From contig JACJYI010000006.1 of assembly GCA_020636225.1 (NCBI GenBank), forward strand, positions 268,501 to 332,500: a DNA stretch of 64,000 nucleotides, given 5' to 3'. Both the position numbers and the translations under genes were made by a program. This document shows positions 8,474 to 16,467 of this stretch, piece after piece; within the stretch, counting starts at the first letter, position 1, and each line of letters begins with the position of its first letter. Below the pieces are notes generated by a model that saw only the letters and a list, made by a program, of their open reading frames with translations, did no database searches and had not been told where the DNA came from. Origin of the DNA: Lewinellaceae bacterium. Its GTDB lineage: Bacteria; Bacteroidota; Bacteroidia; Chitinophagales; Saprospiraceae.

Positions 8474-8549
8474 TAACTTCTGTCAACACCGCGCAACCGA
8501 TAATGTTCCGCTACGGTGCATACTTCGGCTGCACACACCGTTGTTGACT
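8473..8549. repeat. Right terminus of cargo unit 2, attC-like
   Basis: ataacttctgtcaac (8473-8487) pairs with the unit's left end and overlaps the ATPase stop codon. Within the stretch tgtcaacaccg at 8481 also pairs with cgttgttgac at 8539-8548, and an inner hairpin gtgca-tacttcggc-tgcac lies between them. The 69-nt span from tgtcaac to gttgact (8481-8549) has the size and nested symmetry of an attC site, with imperfect core words. Confidence 0.45.
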
Positions 8550-8743
8550 CTGAATAGAAAAAATTCCAACCTATAGCTTATAATGTTAGCGTATAGCCGT
8601 TCCAAGCAGATTGAGCTACTCACTCTTGGATGACCAATAGAATTTTAGGGCCAATACCCAACACCCAATACCCAACACCCAATACCTGTCCAATAGATCC
8701 TTGACTTGATCTGAACTCAAATACCAGGACCGGCATGCCATTG
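8550..8743. other. Intergenic stretch with short repeats
   Basis: No gene is seen. At about 8653-8689 the words acccaatacccaac repeat in tandem. The convergent terminator of the next gene follows. Confidence 0.5.
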
Positions 8744-8776
8744 AAAAAAAAACCGCGCCCAGATCCTGAGCGCGGT
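8744..8776 (-). terminator. Intrinsic terminator of the Zn peptidase gene
   Basis: On the complement the hairpin accgcgc-11 nt-gcgcggt (8752-8776) is followed by nine T residues (8744-8752). It lies about 50 bp past the stop of the gene at 8827. Confidence 0.85.
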
Positions 8777-8826
8777 TCCATATCCGGTAAAAGATATGGT
8801 TTGGGGTACCGTAACCGGATTTTATG

Positions 8827-9516
8827 TTAGTCGCGGCTGCCGAGGAAGTACATCACCAGATAAAGCAGCTGTACCAGGGCGGCCAGGGCGGCAGCTACAT
8901 AGGTCAGGGCGGCCCAGGTGAGGGCATCCTTGGCACCGGTGTATTCCTGGCCATGGGTGACGTTGCTGGAATCCAGCCAGGCCAGGGCCCGCTTGCTCGC
9001 ATCGAACTCGACGGGCAGGGTGATCACGCTGAAGAGGGTGGTCACGCCGAAAGCGGCGATGGCGATCATCAGGATGATGGGGCTGTTGAAGCTGGCGATC
9101 CCCACGATCCCGAACATGAACAGGTATTGCTGCAAGGAAGCGGAGATCTGCACCACCGGCACCAGGGCCGACCGCATCCTCAGGGCGGCGTAGGCTTCGG
9201 TATGCTGGACGGCATGTCCGCATTCGTGGGCAGCTACCGCGGCTGAAGCGACATGGCGGCCGTTGTAGACCTCCGGGCTGAGGCTGACCGTCTTGGTCTG
9301 TGGATTGTAGTGGTCGGTCAGCATACCCTCGCCCTGGACGATCTTCACATCATGGATGTTGTAGAAGTCCAGCATGCGGGCAGCCACCTCGCGACCACTC
9401 ATTCCGGTCTGGAGGGGCACCTTGCTGTAGGTGGCAAATTTGCTCTTCAGGCGACTGCTGATCAGCCAGCCGATCACGCCAAAGAGAACACTGATCACAA
9501 TTAAACCCATATACAT
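8827..9516 (-). CDS. Neutral zinc metallopeptidase, YugP family
   Basis: This 229-residue membrane protein carries the zinc motif HECGHA at 97-102, preceded by VASAAVAA, as in YugP-type peptidases. An N-terminal membrane segment (residues 3-20) is followed by a soluble stretch with DHYNPQTKTVSLSPEVY, then three hydrophobic segments at about 116-160 and 195-225. The length is usual for the family. The likely role is cleavage of membrane or envelope proteins; substrates are not known. It is a single gene with its own terminator, downstream of serS and read the same way. Confidence 0.85.
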   Translation of the reverse strand: MYMGLIVISVLFGVIGWLISSRLKSKFATYSKVPLQTGMSGREVAARMLDFYNIHDVKIVQGEGMLTDHYNPQTKTVSLSPEVYNGRHVASAAVAAHECGHAVQHTEAYAALRMRSALVPVVQISASLQQYLFMFGIVGIASFNSPIILMIAIAAFGVTTLFSVITLPVEFDASKRALAWLDSSNVTHGQEYTGAKDALTWAALTYVAAALAALVQLLYLVMYFLGSRD

Positions 9517-9604
9517 ATGTCAACTCGTTTTTTGTTGTGAAGTACTAACCGCGAAAGGTCGCGAATCGTTCGTCGCGACAGGCAAATTATCGACCAACTG
9601 CCGG

Positions 9605-10882
9605 TCAGGGGATGCGATCAAAGCCGGTGTATCGATGGAGCACCTCCGGGATGCGGATGCCGAAGGAGTCCTGGTTGTTCTCCAGCAGGGCCGCCACGAT
9701 GCGGGCCAGCGCTAAAGCGCTGCCATTGAGGGTGTGGGGCAGTTGGGTCTTCTTGTCATCCTCCGGCCGGTAGCGCAGTTTCATGCGGTGGCTCTGGAAG
9801 GTCTCAAAGTTGGACACCGAGCTGACCTCCAGCCAGCGACCCTGGGCGGCCGACCACACTTCGAAGTCGTAGGTGAGCGCGGAGGTGAAGCTCATGTCAC
9901 CACCACAGAGACGCAGGATCCGGTAGGGCAGCTCGAGCTTGTCGAGGAGGCCACGCACATGGTCGAGCATCATATCCAGGGTCTGGTAGGAGCGGCTGGG
10001 ATGATCGATCACCACGATCTCCACCTTATCGAACTGGTGGACGCGGTTCAGTCCCCGCACATCCTTGCCATAGGCCCCGGCCTCGCGGCGAAAGCAGGGG
10101 GTGTACCCCGTCATCTTGATGGGCAGTTGCTTCTCCTCCAGGATCACATCCCGGTAGATGTTGGTGACGGGTACCTCCGCCGTGGGGATGAGGTAGAGGT
10201 CATCCTTCTCGACATAGTACATCTGCCCCTCCTTGTCAGGAAGCTGGCCGGTGGCCCGGGCCGAATCGGCATTGACCATCAGGGGAGGCTGGATCTCCTC
10301 GAAACCGGCCTGGCGGGCCTCATCGAGGAAGAAATTGATCAGGGCGCGCTGGAGGCTGGCCCCTTTGCCCCGGTAGAGCGGGAAGCCGGAACCGGTGATC
10401 TTCACACCCAGGGGAAAATCGATGATGCCATGGGCCTCGGCCAGTTCCCAATGCGGTTTGGCATCGGGTGGCAGATCGGGCATGGGCTTGGTCCAGTCCT
10501 GGAACACCTCGTTGTCCTCCGGCGTCCGTCCTTCCGGGACGGAGCTGTGGGGAATATTGGGCACGGTGATGAGCAGCTCTTCAAGCTGGACAGCGGTGCG
10601 ATCCTGGTGCTCCTGCACGTCCTTCAGGGTTTCCTTGCGGGCAGCGACCTCCTCCTTGAGGGCATTGGCCTCGGCGGCCTGGCCGGATTTGAACAGGTCG
10701 CCGATCTGCTTGGACAGGCGGTTGATCTCGGCGAGGATCTCGTCGCCGGAGGCCTGGTATTTGCGGCGGTCGTCATCCAGGGCGAGGATGCGATCGATGA
10801 TCCCGAGGTCGGGGAAATGTCGTTTGGTCAAGCCTTCCAGGATGCGTTCGCGTTCCTGGCGGATGGTATTTGCCTGTAGCAT
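9605..10882 (-). CDS. serS: Seryl-tRNA synthetase
   Basis: This 425-residue enzyme charges tRNA-Ser with serine using ATP. Residues 1-110 form the long helical arm that binds the tRNA, starting MLQANTIRQERERILEGLTK. The class II core follows: a TAEVPVTNIYRD segment, motif 2 CFRREAGAYGKDVRGLNRVH, and motif 3 NGSALALARIVAALLENNQ near the end. The start at 10882 matches the family; a longer frame upstream adds an unlikely Pro/Lys-rich leader and would cover the promoter. A clear -7 element TATCTTTG lies about 45 bp upstream. Confidence 0.97.
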   Translation of the reverse strand: MLQANTIRQERERILEGLTKRHFPDLGIIDRILALDDDRRKYQASGDEILAEINRLSKQIGDLFKSGQAAEANALKEEVAARKETLKDVQEHQDRTAVQLEELLITVPNIPHSSVPEGRTPEDNEVFQDWTKPMPDLPPDAKPHWELAEAHGIIDFPLGVKITGSGFPLYRGKGASLQRALINFFLDEARQAGFEEIQPPLMVNADSARATGQLPDKEGQMYYVEKDDLYLIPTAEVPVTNIYRDVILEEKQLPIKMTGYTPCFRREAGAYGKDVRGLNRVHQFDKVEIVVIDHPSRSYQTLDMMLDHVRGLLDKLELPYRILRLCGGDMSFTSALTYDFEVWSAAQGRWLEVSSVSNFETFQSHRMKLRYRPEDDKKTQLPHTLNGSALALARIVAALLENNQDSFGIRIPEVLHRYTGFDRIP

Positions 10883-10927
10883 AAGCGGATTTTCAGTGAA
10901 GGAGGGAAATTTCCTCTTCCCCGGGGG

Positions 10928-10935
10928 CAAAGATA
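10928..10935 (-). promoter_or_regulatory. Bacteroidota -7 element for serS
   Basis: On the complement this reads TATCTTTG, a perfect TAnnTTTG element. It is about 45 bp upstream of the serS start. No TTG at the ideal -33 distance is obvious. Confidence 0.5.
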
Positions 10936-11137
10936 GGGGGTGAACAAGGAAATATTCCTATCTTCGCATCGCTGTTGAAGACTTCCTGTCTTCCCTCACT
11001 ACTTCACACCTCGCCGCATTGGCGGTTTTGATCGTCTGAGGAGCACCTACCCAAGTACAGTTTACTTTATCGATTCGTAACGAAGCGTTTCCCATTTTCC
11101 CTCCTATTGATAACGATGATTGAATATCGTTCCTCCT

Positions 11138-13042
11138 ATGTATGATATATTGCAATTGAACGACATGCTCGTGAATGACCTTCGGGACATTGCCGAGAAG
11201 TTGGACCTGAAAGGCTATAAGCGACTGACCAAGCAGGACCTGATCTACAAGATCCTTGACCAGCAAGCCGTATCCAAGACCCTCAAGGCCGATGGGGCCA
11301 ACGGGCAGAATGCGGAACCGCCGGTCGAAGAGATCGAGGAGAACCGCTTGCGCAAGCCGGCACGCCGGACAGAGACGCCGGAGAAGGACGATCAATCAGC
11401 CGCCTCCACCCGGGGTGGTCGCCAGGCCAGCCCACGGGGCAAGGGCAAACCCGCAGAAGCAAAGGCCGATCCCAGGAAGGAGCAGGAACCCAGGAAGGGC
11501 GATGATCCCCGCCAGAAGGAAGAATCACGAGAACCCCGCCGCGACCAGCAGCAGGATCGTCGCGGTGCCGACCGGGACCGTCGTGACCGGGATGCCCGCG
11601 ACAGCCGCGACCGCGATCGGGGTCCGGAAGGACGCAATGAACGTGGCTCGGACAACCGGGGCCGCGACCAGGAAGGTCAGGGCCGTGACAATCGGAACCG
11701 GCAGGAGCCGGACAATCGCGAGAACCGCGGACGCGAGCAGGAAGCCCGCGACAATCGGGGTCGCGACCAGGAAGGACGTGACAATCGCGGCCGTACGGAC
11801 GACAGGGATCGCCGTGGCAATGACCGCAACCGCGAGGAAGCCCGCGATGGTGGTCAGCAGCGGGAACGCCAGCAGCCCAAGGAGCCACCCGCACCGAAGC
11901 TGTCCGACTTCAACATTGATATCGATGGCCAGATCGAAGCCGAGGGTGTACTGGAAATGATGCCGGATGGCTACGGTTTCCTGCGCTCGGCGGATTACAA
12001 CTATATCTCCTCACCGGATGACGTCTACGTTTCACCTTCCCAGGTCAAACTGTTCGGCCTGAAGACCGGTGATTCCGTCGAGGGTCCGGTGCGTCCGCCC
12101 AAGGAGGGGGAGAAGTACTTTGCCCTGCTCAAGGTGACCCGCATCAATGGCCTGACAGCGGACAAGGTCCGCGATCGCGTGCCGTTTGATTATCTGACGC
12201 CCCTGTTCCCGACCGAGAAGTTCAACCTGAACATGTCGGCGACCGGCAAGGACAAGAGCACACGTCTGATCGACCTGTTCACCCCGATCGGGAAGGGACA
12301 GCGTGGGCTGATCGTGGCCCAGCCGAAGACCGGTAAGACCTTCCTGCTCAAGGATGTGGCCAATGCCATTGCCAAGAACCACCCGGAGTGCTACCTGATC
12401 GTCCTGTTGATCGACGAGCGTCCGGAGGAAGTCACGGATATGAAGCGGTCGGTGCGGGCCGAGGTGATCTCATCCACGTTTGACGAACCGGCGGATAACC
12501 ATGTACGCGTGGCCGGCATCGTGCTCGAAAAGGCCAAGCGCCTGGTCGAATGCGGCTATGACGTGTGCATCCTGCTGGATTCCATCACCCGTCTCGCCCG
12601 GGCCTACAACACGGTAGCACCGGCCAGTGGCAAGGTGTTGAGCGGTGGTGTGGAGGCCAATGCCCTGCACAAACCGAAGAAGTTCTTCGGGGCCGCCCGG
12701 AACATCGAGGGCGGCGGATCACTGACCATCCTGGCCACGGCACTGACCGATACGGGCAGCAAGATGGACGGGGTGATCTTCGAGGAATTCAAGGGCACCG
12801 GCAACATGGAGTTGCAGCTGGATCGCACCCTGGCCAACAAGCGCCTGTATCCGGCGATCGACCTGACCAAGTCCAGTACCCGTCGGGAAGACCTCCTGCT
12901 GGATAAGGAGACACTGCAGCGGATGTTCATCCTGCGGAATCAGCTGGCCGATATGCGGCCGGATGAGGCCATGGAGTTCCTGCAGAAGTACATGAACGGG
13001 ACCACCAGTAACGAGGAGTTCCTGTCGTCCATGAACGGTTGA
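11138..13042 (+). CDS. rho: Transcription termination factor Rho with long RD-rich insert
   Basis: This 634-residue hexameric RNA helicase ends transcription of untranslated RNA. Residues 1-44 are the Rho N-terminal helical domain. Residues about 45-250 are a low-complexity insert built of RDNRGRDQEGRDNRG-like repeats. The RNA-binding cold-shock-like domain follows with GVLEMMPDGYGFLRS, then the ATPase with Walker A QPKTGKTF near 395, LLIDERPEEVTDM, and the R-loop region GSKMDGVIFEEFKGTGN. Such inserts are known in Bacteroidota and Actinobacteria Rho and are likely disordered. ATG 11138 is preferred to an in-frame TTG at 11120. It is divergent from serS, with a 5' leader of over 150 bp. Confidence 0.97.
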   Translation: MYDILQLNDMLVNDLRDIAEKLDLKGYKRLTKQDLIYKILDQQAVSKTLKADGANGQNAEPPVEEIEENRLRKPARRTETPEKDDQSAASTRGGRQASPRGKGKPAEAKADPRKEQEPRKGDDPRQKEESREPRRDQQQDRRGADRDRRDRDARDSRDRDRGPEGRNERGSDNRGRDQEGQGRDNRNRQEPDNRENRGREQEARDNRGRDQEGRDNRGRTDDRDRRGNDRNREEARDGGQQRERQQPKEPPAPKLSDFNIDIDGQIEAEGVLEMMPDGYGFLRSADYNYISSPDDVYVSPSQVKLFGLKTGDSVEGPVRPPKEGEKYFALLKVTRINGLTADKVRDRVPFDYLTPLFPTEKFNLNMSATGKDKSTRLIDLFTPIGKGQRGLIVAQPKTGKTFLLKDVANAIAKNHPECYLIVLLIDERPEEVTDMKRSVRAEVISSTFDEPADNHVRVAGIVLEKAKRLVECGYDVCILLDSITRLARAYNTVAPASGKVLSGGVEANALHKPKKFFGAARNIEGGGSLTILATALTDTGSKMDGVIFEEFKGTGNMELQLDRTLANKRLYPAIDLTKSSTRREDLLLDKETLQRMFILRNQLADMRPDEAMEFLQKYMNGTTSNEEFLSSMNG

Positions 13043-13086
13043 TCCAACCATTTTCAAAAGAGAATCAAGAAATCCGGCGAATGCTA

Positions 13087-13117
13087 TTGGAGAATTGGCC
13101 TGACAGGCTTACCTTTG
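13087..13117 (+). promoter_or_regulatory. Promoter of rpmH-rnpA
   Basis: TTG at 13087-13089 and TACCTTTG at 13110-13117 are separated by 20 bp, matching the Bacteroidota consensus TTG-N~20-TAnnTTTG. The rpmH start is 44 bp downstream. Confidence 0.6.
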
Positions 13118-13160
13118 CATTCGCTTTTTACCCACCCTATTGGAATAAGAACCGCCGGAA

Positions 13161-13316
13161 ATGAAAAGGACCTATCAACCGTCTAAGAGGAAGCGCGCCA
13201 ACAAGCATGGTTTTCGCGAACGGATGGCCAGCAAGAATGGTCGCAAGCTGCTTGCCCGTCGGCGGGCTCAGGGCCGTCACAAGCTGACTGTGTCTGACGA
13301 GAAGTACGTGAAGTAA
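13161..13316 (+). CDS. rpmH: 50S ribosomal protein bL34
   Basis: This 51-residue basic protein begins MKRTYQPSKRKRANKHGFRE and continues RMASKNGRKLLARRRAQGRH, the standard bL34 sequence, with a short acidic tail KLTVSDEKYVK. It is a large-subunit ribosomal protein. It is followed 24 bp later by rnpA, the usual pairing, and preceded by a good promoter. Confidence 0.97.
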   Translation: MKRTYQPSKRKRANKHGFRERMASKNGRKLLARRRAQGRHKLTVSDEKYVK

Positions 13317-13340
13317 TTCCCGGCGGGTCATTGCTGGCCC

Positions 13341-13769
13341 ATGCCGAATACCACATTCCGATTTCCCCGGGCCGAACGCCTGAAAAGCCGCAAGCTACTC
13401 GGTGAACTGATCACCGGTGACCAGCTTTCGTTCATCTATCCCTTCCGCATTGCCTGGCAGACCAGCGACCAGGAAGGAGGCTATCCCTTGCAAGTTGCGT
13501 TTTCCGTACCCAAGCGGCGCTTTCGCCTGGCCGTGGGGCGTAACCCCGTACGCCGGCGGATGCTCGAAGCCTGGCGGCTGCATCACCAACCCCTCATCGA
13601 TCATCTGCGCGAGCAGCACAGGGCCTGTGCCCTGGTCCTCATCTATTCCGGAAAACCCGAGGATAGTACGTGGGAGGTGATCGAACGCTCGATCAAGCGA
13701 GTGATCAGGGGATTGATCAAGGGCGATCTGCCTCCAGGAAAGCCTGCACCGCCAGGGCGTAGCCGCTGA
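13341..13769 (+). CDS. rnpA: Ribonuclease P protein component
   Basis: This 142-residue basic protein binds the RNase P RNA and helps it remove 5' leaders from pre-tRNA. It shows RFPRAERLKSRKLLGELI at the start and the RNR-type motif as RLAVGRNPVRRRMLEAWR around residues 68-85. It follows rpmH in the same operon. The last 53 bp overlap the convergent aroQ gene, and the Pro-rich tail PPGKPAPPGRSR lies in that overlap, so the tail may be a recent extension. Confidence 0.93.
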   Translation: MPNTTFRFPRAERLKSRKLLGELITGDQLSFIYPFRIAWQTSDQEGGYPLQVAFSVPKRRFRLAVGRNPVRRRMLEAWRLHHQPLIDHLREQHRACALVLIYSGKPEDSTWEVIERSIKRVIRGLIKGDLPPGKPAPPGRSR

Positions 13770-14148
13770 GCCCCAATCCACTGATGATGCCCCTGCAGGC
13801 CGCCCCGCTGAGGGATACCTGGCGGAATGTCTCCCGGGCGTGGATGTTGCTGATATGCACTTCGATGACCGGTTGGTCGATCGAGCGGATGGCGTCGGCC
13901 AGGGCCACGGATGTATGGGTCAGCCCACCCGGATTGATGATCACCCCAGTGAACCCCTCCTCACCGGCCGCATGCAGCCAGTCGATCAACTGGCCTTCGT
14001 GGTTGCTCTGCCGCCACACCAGCTCATGGTCGGGATAGCGTTCGGCGACCTGCCGTTCGGCATCGGCCAGGCTCTCGTGTCCATAGACGTCCGGCTCACG
14101 CTGGCCGACCAGGTTGAGATTGGGGCCGTTGAGGACAAGCAAACGCAT
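13717..14148 (-). CDS. aroQ: 3-dehydroquinate dehydratase, type II
   Basis: This 143-residue enzyme converts 3-dehydroquinate to 3-dehydroshikimate in the shikimate pathway. It shows the N-terminal LVLNGPNLNLVGQREPDVYG with the flexible loop Arg and Tyr22, QSNHEGQLIDWL, the INPGGLTHTSVAL block and HISNIHARETFR with the catalytic His. Length and motifs are standard for the dodecameric type II family. It lies 2 bp downstream of recQ on the same strand, so the two may be co-transcribed, and it runs into the rnpA end. Confidence 0.95.
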   Translation of the reverse strand: MRLLVLNGPNLNLVGQREPDVYGHESLADAERQVAERYPDHELVWRQSNHEGQLIDWLHAAGEEGFTGVIINPGGLTHTSVALADAIRSIDQPVIEVHISNIHARETFRQVSLSGAACRGIISGLGLSGYALAVQAFLEADRP

Positions 14149-14150
14149 GA

Positions 14151-16361
14151 TCAGTTGGCCATTTCGGAGAGGAACTTGATCCGGATCAGCCGGATCTCCT
14201 CGATGGTGATATCATCCTCCTTCAATTCGTGGTAGGCCGTGTCAATGTCATCGGTATCCGCCTCCATGAAGTAGTTGTAAATATCATCGCGGACATATTC
14301 GTCTACTTCGTCCTCGATATAATAATCGAGGTTGACCTTGGTTCCCGAGGTGACAATGGCATCCAGTTCCTCGAGGAGGTCCTCCATGCTCAGCTTATTG
14401 TCCTGGGCGATATCTTCCAGGGAGAGCTTTTTGTCGATGCCCTGGATGATGCCCACTTTCATGCGGGATTTGTTGGCCACCGTCTTGACCAGGATATCCG
14501 TCGGACGGTCGATCTCATTGTCCTCCACATACTGGCTGATCAATTCGATGAACGGCTTGGCGTATCGCTGGGCCTTGCCGATGCTGACCCCGGAGATGCG
14601 GGCCATATCCTCCATGGAGGTGGGATAGTGTGTGGCCATGTCCTCGAGGGAGGGCTCCTGGAAGATCACGTAAGGCGGCACGCCCAGTTTCTTGGCCTCC
14701 CTGCGCCGGATATCGCGGAGCATGTTCAGGAGGTTTTCATCCAGCACGGAGGTCTTGGCGGCAGCATCTTCCCAGTCGCCACCGCTGCCATCGTCGTCAA
14801 ACTGATGGTTGAGGGTGATGACAAAGGAGCCGCCATTCTTCATGAAGGTGCGACCCTTGGGGAAGAACTTGAGGATGCCGTATTTCTCGATGTCCTTGTA
14901 GATGAAATTCTGGAGCAGGGCATTGCGCAGGATGGAGTGCCAGTAGGCCTCATCCTTGTCCTTGCCTTCGCCGAAGAGGTCGTAGCTGGTAAAGCCGTAA
15001 TCCAGCATCTCCTTGGTGGGCGTACCCTTGATGAAGTCGATGATGGTCTTGATCCGGTAGTTCTCCTTGGTGGCGTCAATGCACTCCAGGGCGATCCGCA
15101 GGTCGTCACCGGCTTCGATCTGTTCGCGGGGATGCTTGCAGTTGTCGCACATCTTCCCGCAGTCGTCGGCATTGAATTCTTCTCCGAAATAGTGCAGGAG
15201 GAATTTGCGCCGGCAGGAACTGGTCTCGACATAGCCCACCATTTCCTGCATGAGCTGGGCGCCCATTTCGCGCTCGGCCACGGGCTTGTCGCGCAGGAAC
15301 TTCTCCAGGCGGAGCATATCCTTGGGGGCGAAGAAGGCCACGCACCGGCCATCCAGTCCATCGCGACCGGCGCGACCGGTCTCCTGGTAATAGTTCTCGA
15401 TGCTCTTGGGGATGTCGTAATGGATGACAAAGCGCACGTCGGGTTTGTCGATGCCCATGCCAAAGGCGATGGTGGCCACGATGACGTCGATATCCTCCAT
15501 CAGGAACTGGTCCTGGGTCTTGCTGCGCACCTTGGCGTCCAGTCCGGCGTGATAGGGGGCCGCCTTGATGCTGTTGACGGTCAGGAACTGGGCGATGTCC
15601 TCGGCGGCTTTGCGGCTCTGCACGTAGATGATGCCCGATTGGCCGCGCATCCCACTGATGATCTCGATGATCTGCTTGAGGGTCTGCTCCTTTTTTCCCT
15701 TGGGACGGATCTCATAGAAGAGGTTGCCCCGGTTGAATGACGACACATAGGTATGGTTGTCGTCCATGTCCAGGTTCTTGATGATATCCGAACGAACCTT
15801 GGGGGTGGCGGTCGCCGTGAGGGCGATGATGGGGATCTTGTTGTCGATCTCCTCGATCATATGCTTGATCCGGCGGTATTCCGGGCGGAAATCATGACCC
15901 CACTCGGAGATGCAGTGGGCCTCATCCACGGCGACAAAGGAGATCTGGACGCCCTTGAGGAACTGGATGTTCTCTTCCTTGGTCAGGGTCTCCGGCGCGA
16001 CGTACAACATCTTGGTCTTGCCGGCCGTGATGTCGGCCTTGACCTCCCGCATCTGGATCTTGGTGAGGGATGAGTTGAGAAAGTGGGCGACCGCATTTTC
16101 CTGGCTGTACCCCCGGATGGCATCCACCTGGTTTTTCATCAGGGCGATCAGCGGACTGATGATGATGGCCGTACCGGGAAACATCAGGGCCGGCAACTGG
16201 TAACACAGGGATTTTCCCCCTCCCGTCGGCATGATCACGAACGTATCATTGCCATCCAGCAGGTTGCGGATGATGGCTTCCTGGTCTCCTTTGAACTGAT
16301 CGAAGCCAAAGTGATGCTGCAGGGCATCGTAAAGGGTATCCTGGGTGGTTAAGGTGGACAT
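14151..16361 (-). CDS. recQ: ATP-dependent DNA helicase RecQ
   Basis: This 736-residue 3'-5' helicase acts in recombination and fork repair. It has Walker A MPTGGGKSLCYQLPALM near residue 43, the DEAH box VDEAHCISEWGHDFRPEYRR, motif VI QETGRAGRDGLDG, and a zinc cluster SSCRRKFLLHYFGE with CGKMCDNC. An HRDC domain lies at about 540-610. The extra acidic C-terminal region (630-736) is usual in Bacteroidota RecQ. It is divergent from the sugar-phosphate isomerase gene and followed closely by aroQ. Confidence 0.95.
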   Translation of the reverse strand: MSTLTTQDTLYDALQHHFGFDQFKGDQEAIIRNLLDGNDTFVIMPTGGGKSLCYQLPALMFPGTAIIISPLIALMKNQVDAIRGYSQENAVAHFLNSSLTKIQMREVKADITAGKTKMLYVAPETLTKEENIQFLKGVQISFVAVDEAHCISEWGHDFRPEYRRIKHMIEEIDNKIPIIALTATATPKVRSDIIKNLDMDDNHTYVSSFNRGNLFYEIRPKGKKEQTLKQIIEIISGMRGQSGIIYVQSRKAAEDIAQFLTVNSIKAAPYHAGLDAKVRSKTQDQFLMEDIDVIVATIAFGMGIDKPDVRFVIHYDIPKSIENYYQETGRAGRDGLDGRCVAFFAPKDMLRLEKFLRDKPVAEREMGAQLMQEMVGYVETSSCRRKFLLHYFGEEFNADDCGKMCDNCKHPREQIEAGDDLRIALECIDATKENYRIKTIIDFIKGTPTKEMLDYGFTSYDLFGEGKDKDEAYWHSILRNALLQNFIYKDIEKYGILKFFPKGRTFMKNGGSFVITLNHQFDDDGSGGDWEDAAAKTSVLDENLLNMLRDIRRREAKKLGVPPYVIFQEPSLEDMATHYPTSMEDMARISGVSIGKAQRYAKPFIELISQYVEDNEIDRPTDILVKTVANKSRMKVGIIQGIDKKLSLEDIAQDNKLSMEDLLEELDAIVTSGTKVNLDYYIEDEVDEYVRDDIYNYFMEADTDDIDTAYHELKEDDITIEEIRLIRIKFLSEMAN

Positions 16362-16467
16362 GCCAACGAATTAAAACAGTATTTTTAAGCCTCCTGGCTG
16401 TAGCTGAAGTCAGTAGTCCAATATAGGGAAATCAGCCTGTTTAAACAGCAAGAACGGAGAATTAGTT

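Noticed and set aside
4761..8549. A classical integron
   Set aside because: No integrase or attI is present and the core words only partly match the attC consensus, so only the cassette-like symmetry is reported.
9558..9579. Hairpin gtcgcga/tcgcgac after serS as a terminator
   Set aside because: There is no T-run after it on the relevant strand, so terminator function is not supported.
14229..15740. A 503-codon open frame antisense to recQ, and similar long antisense frames opposite uvrB (48774-50279), the TPR glycosyltransferase (28830-30740) and serS (9734-10879)
   Set aside because: They lie fully inside well-identified genes on the other strand, have no family motifs, and arise from GC-rich codon bias.
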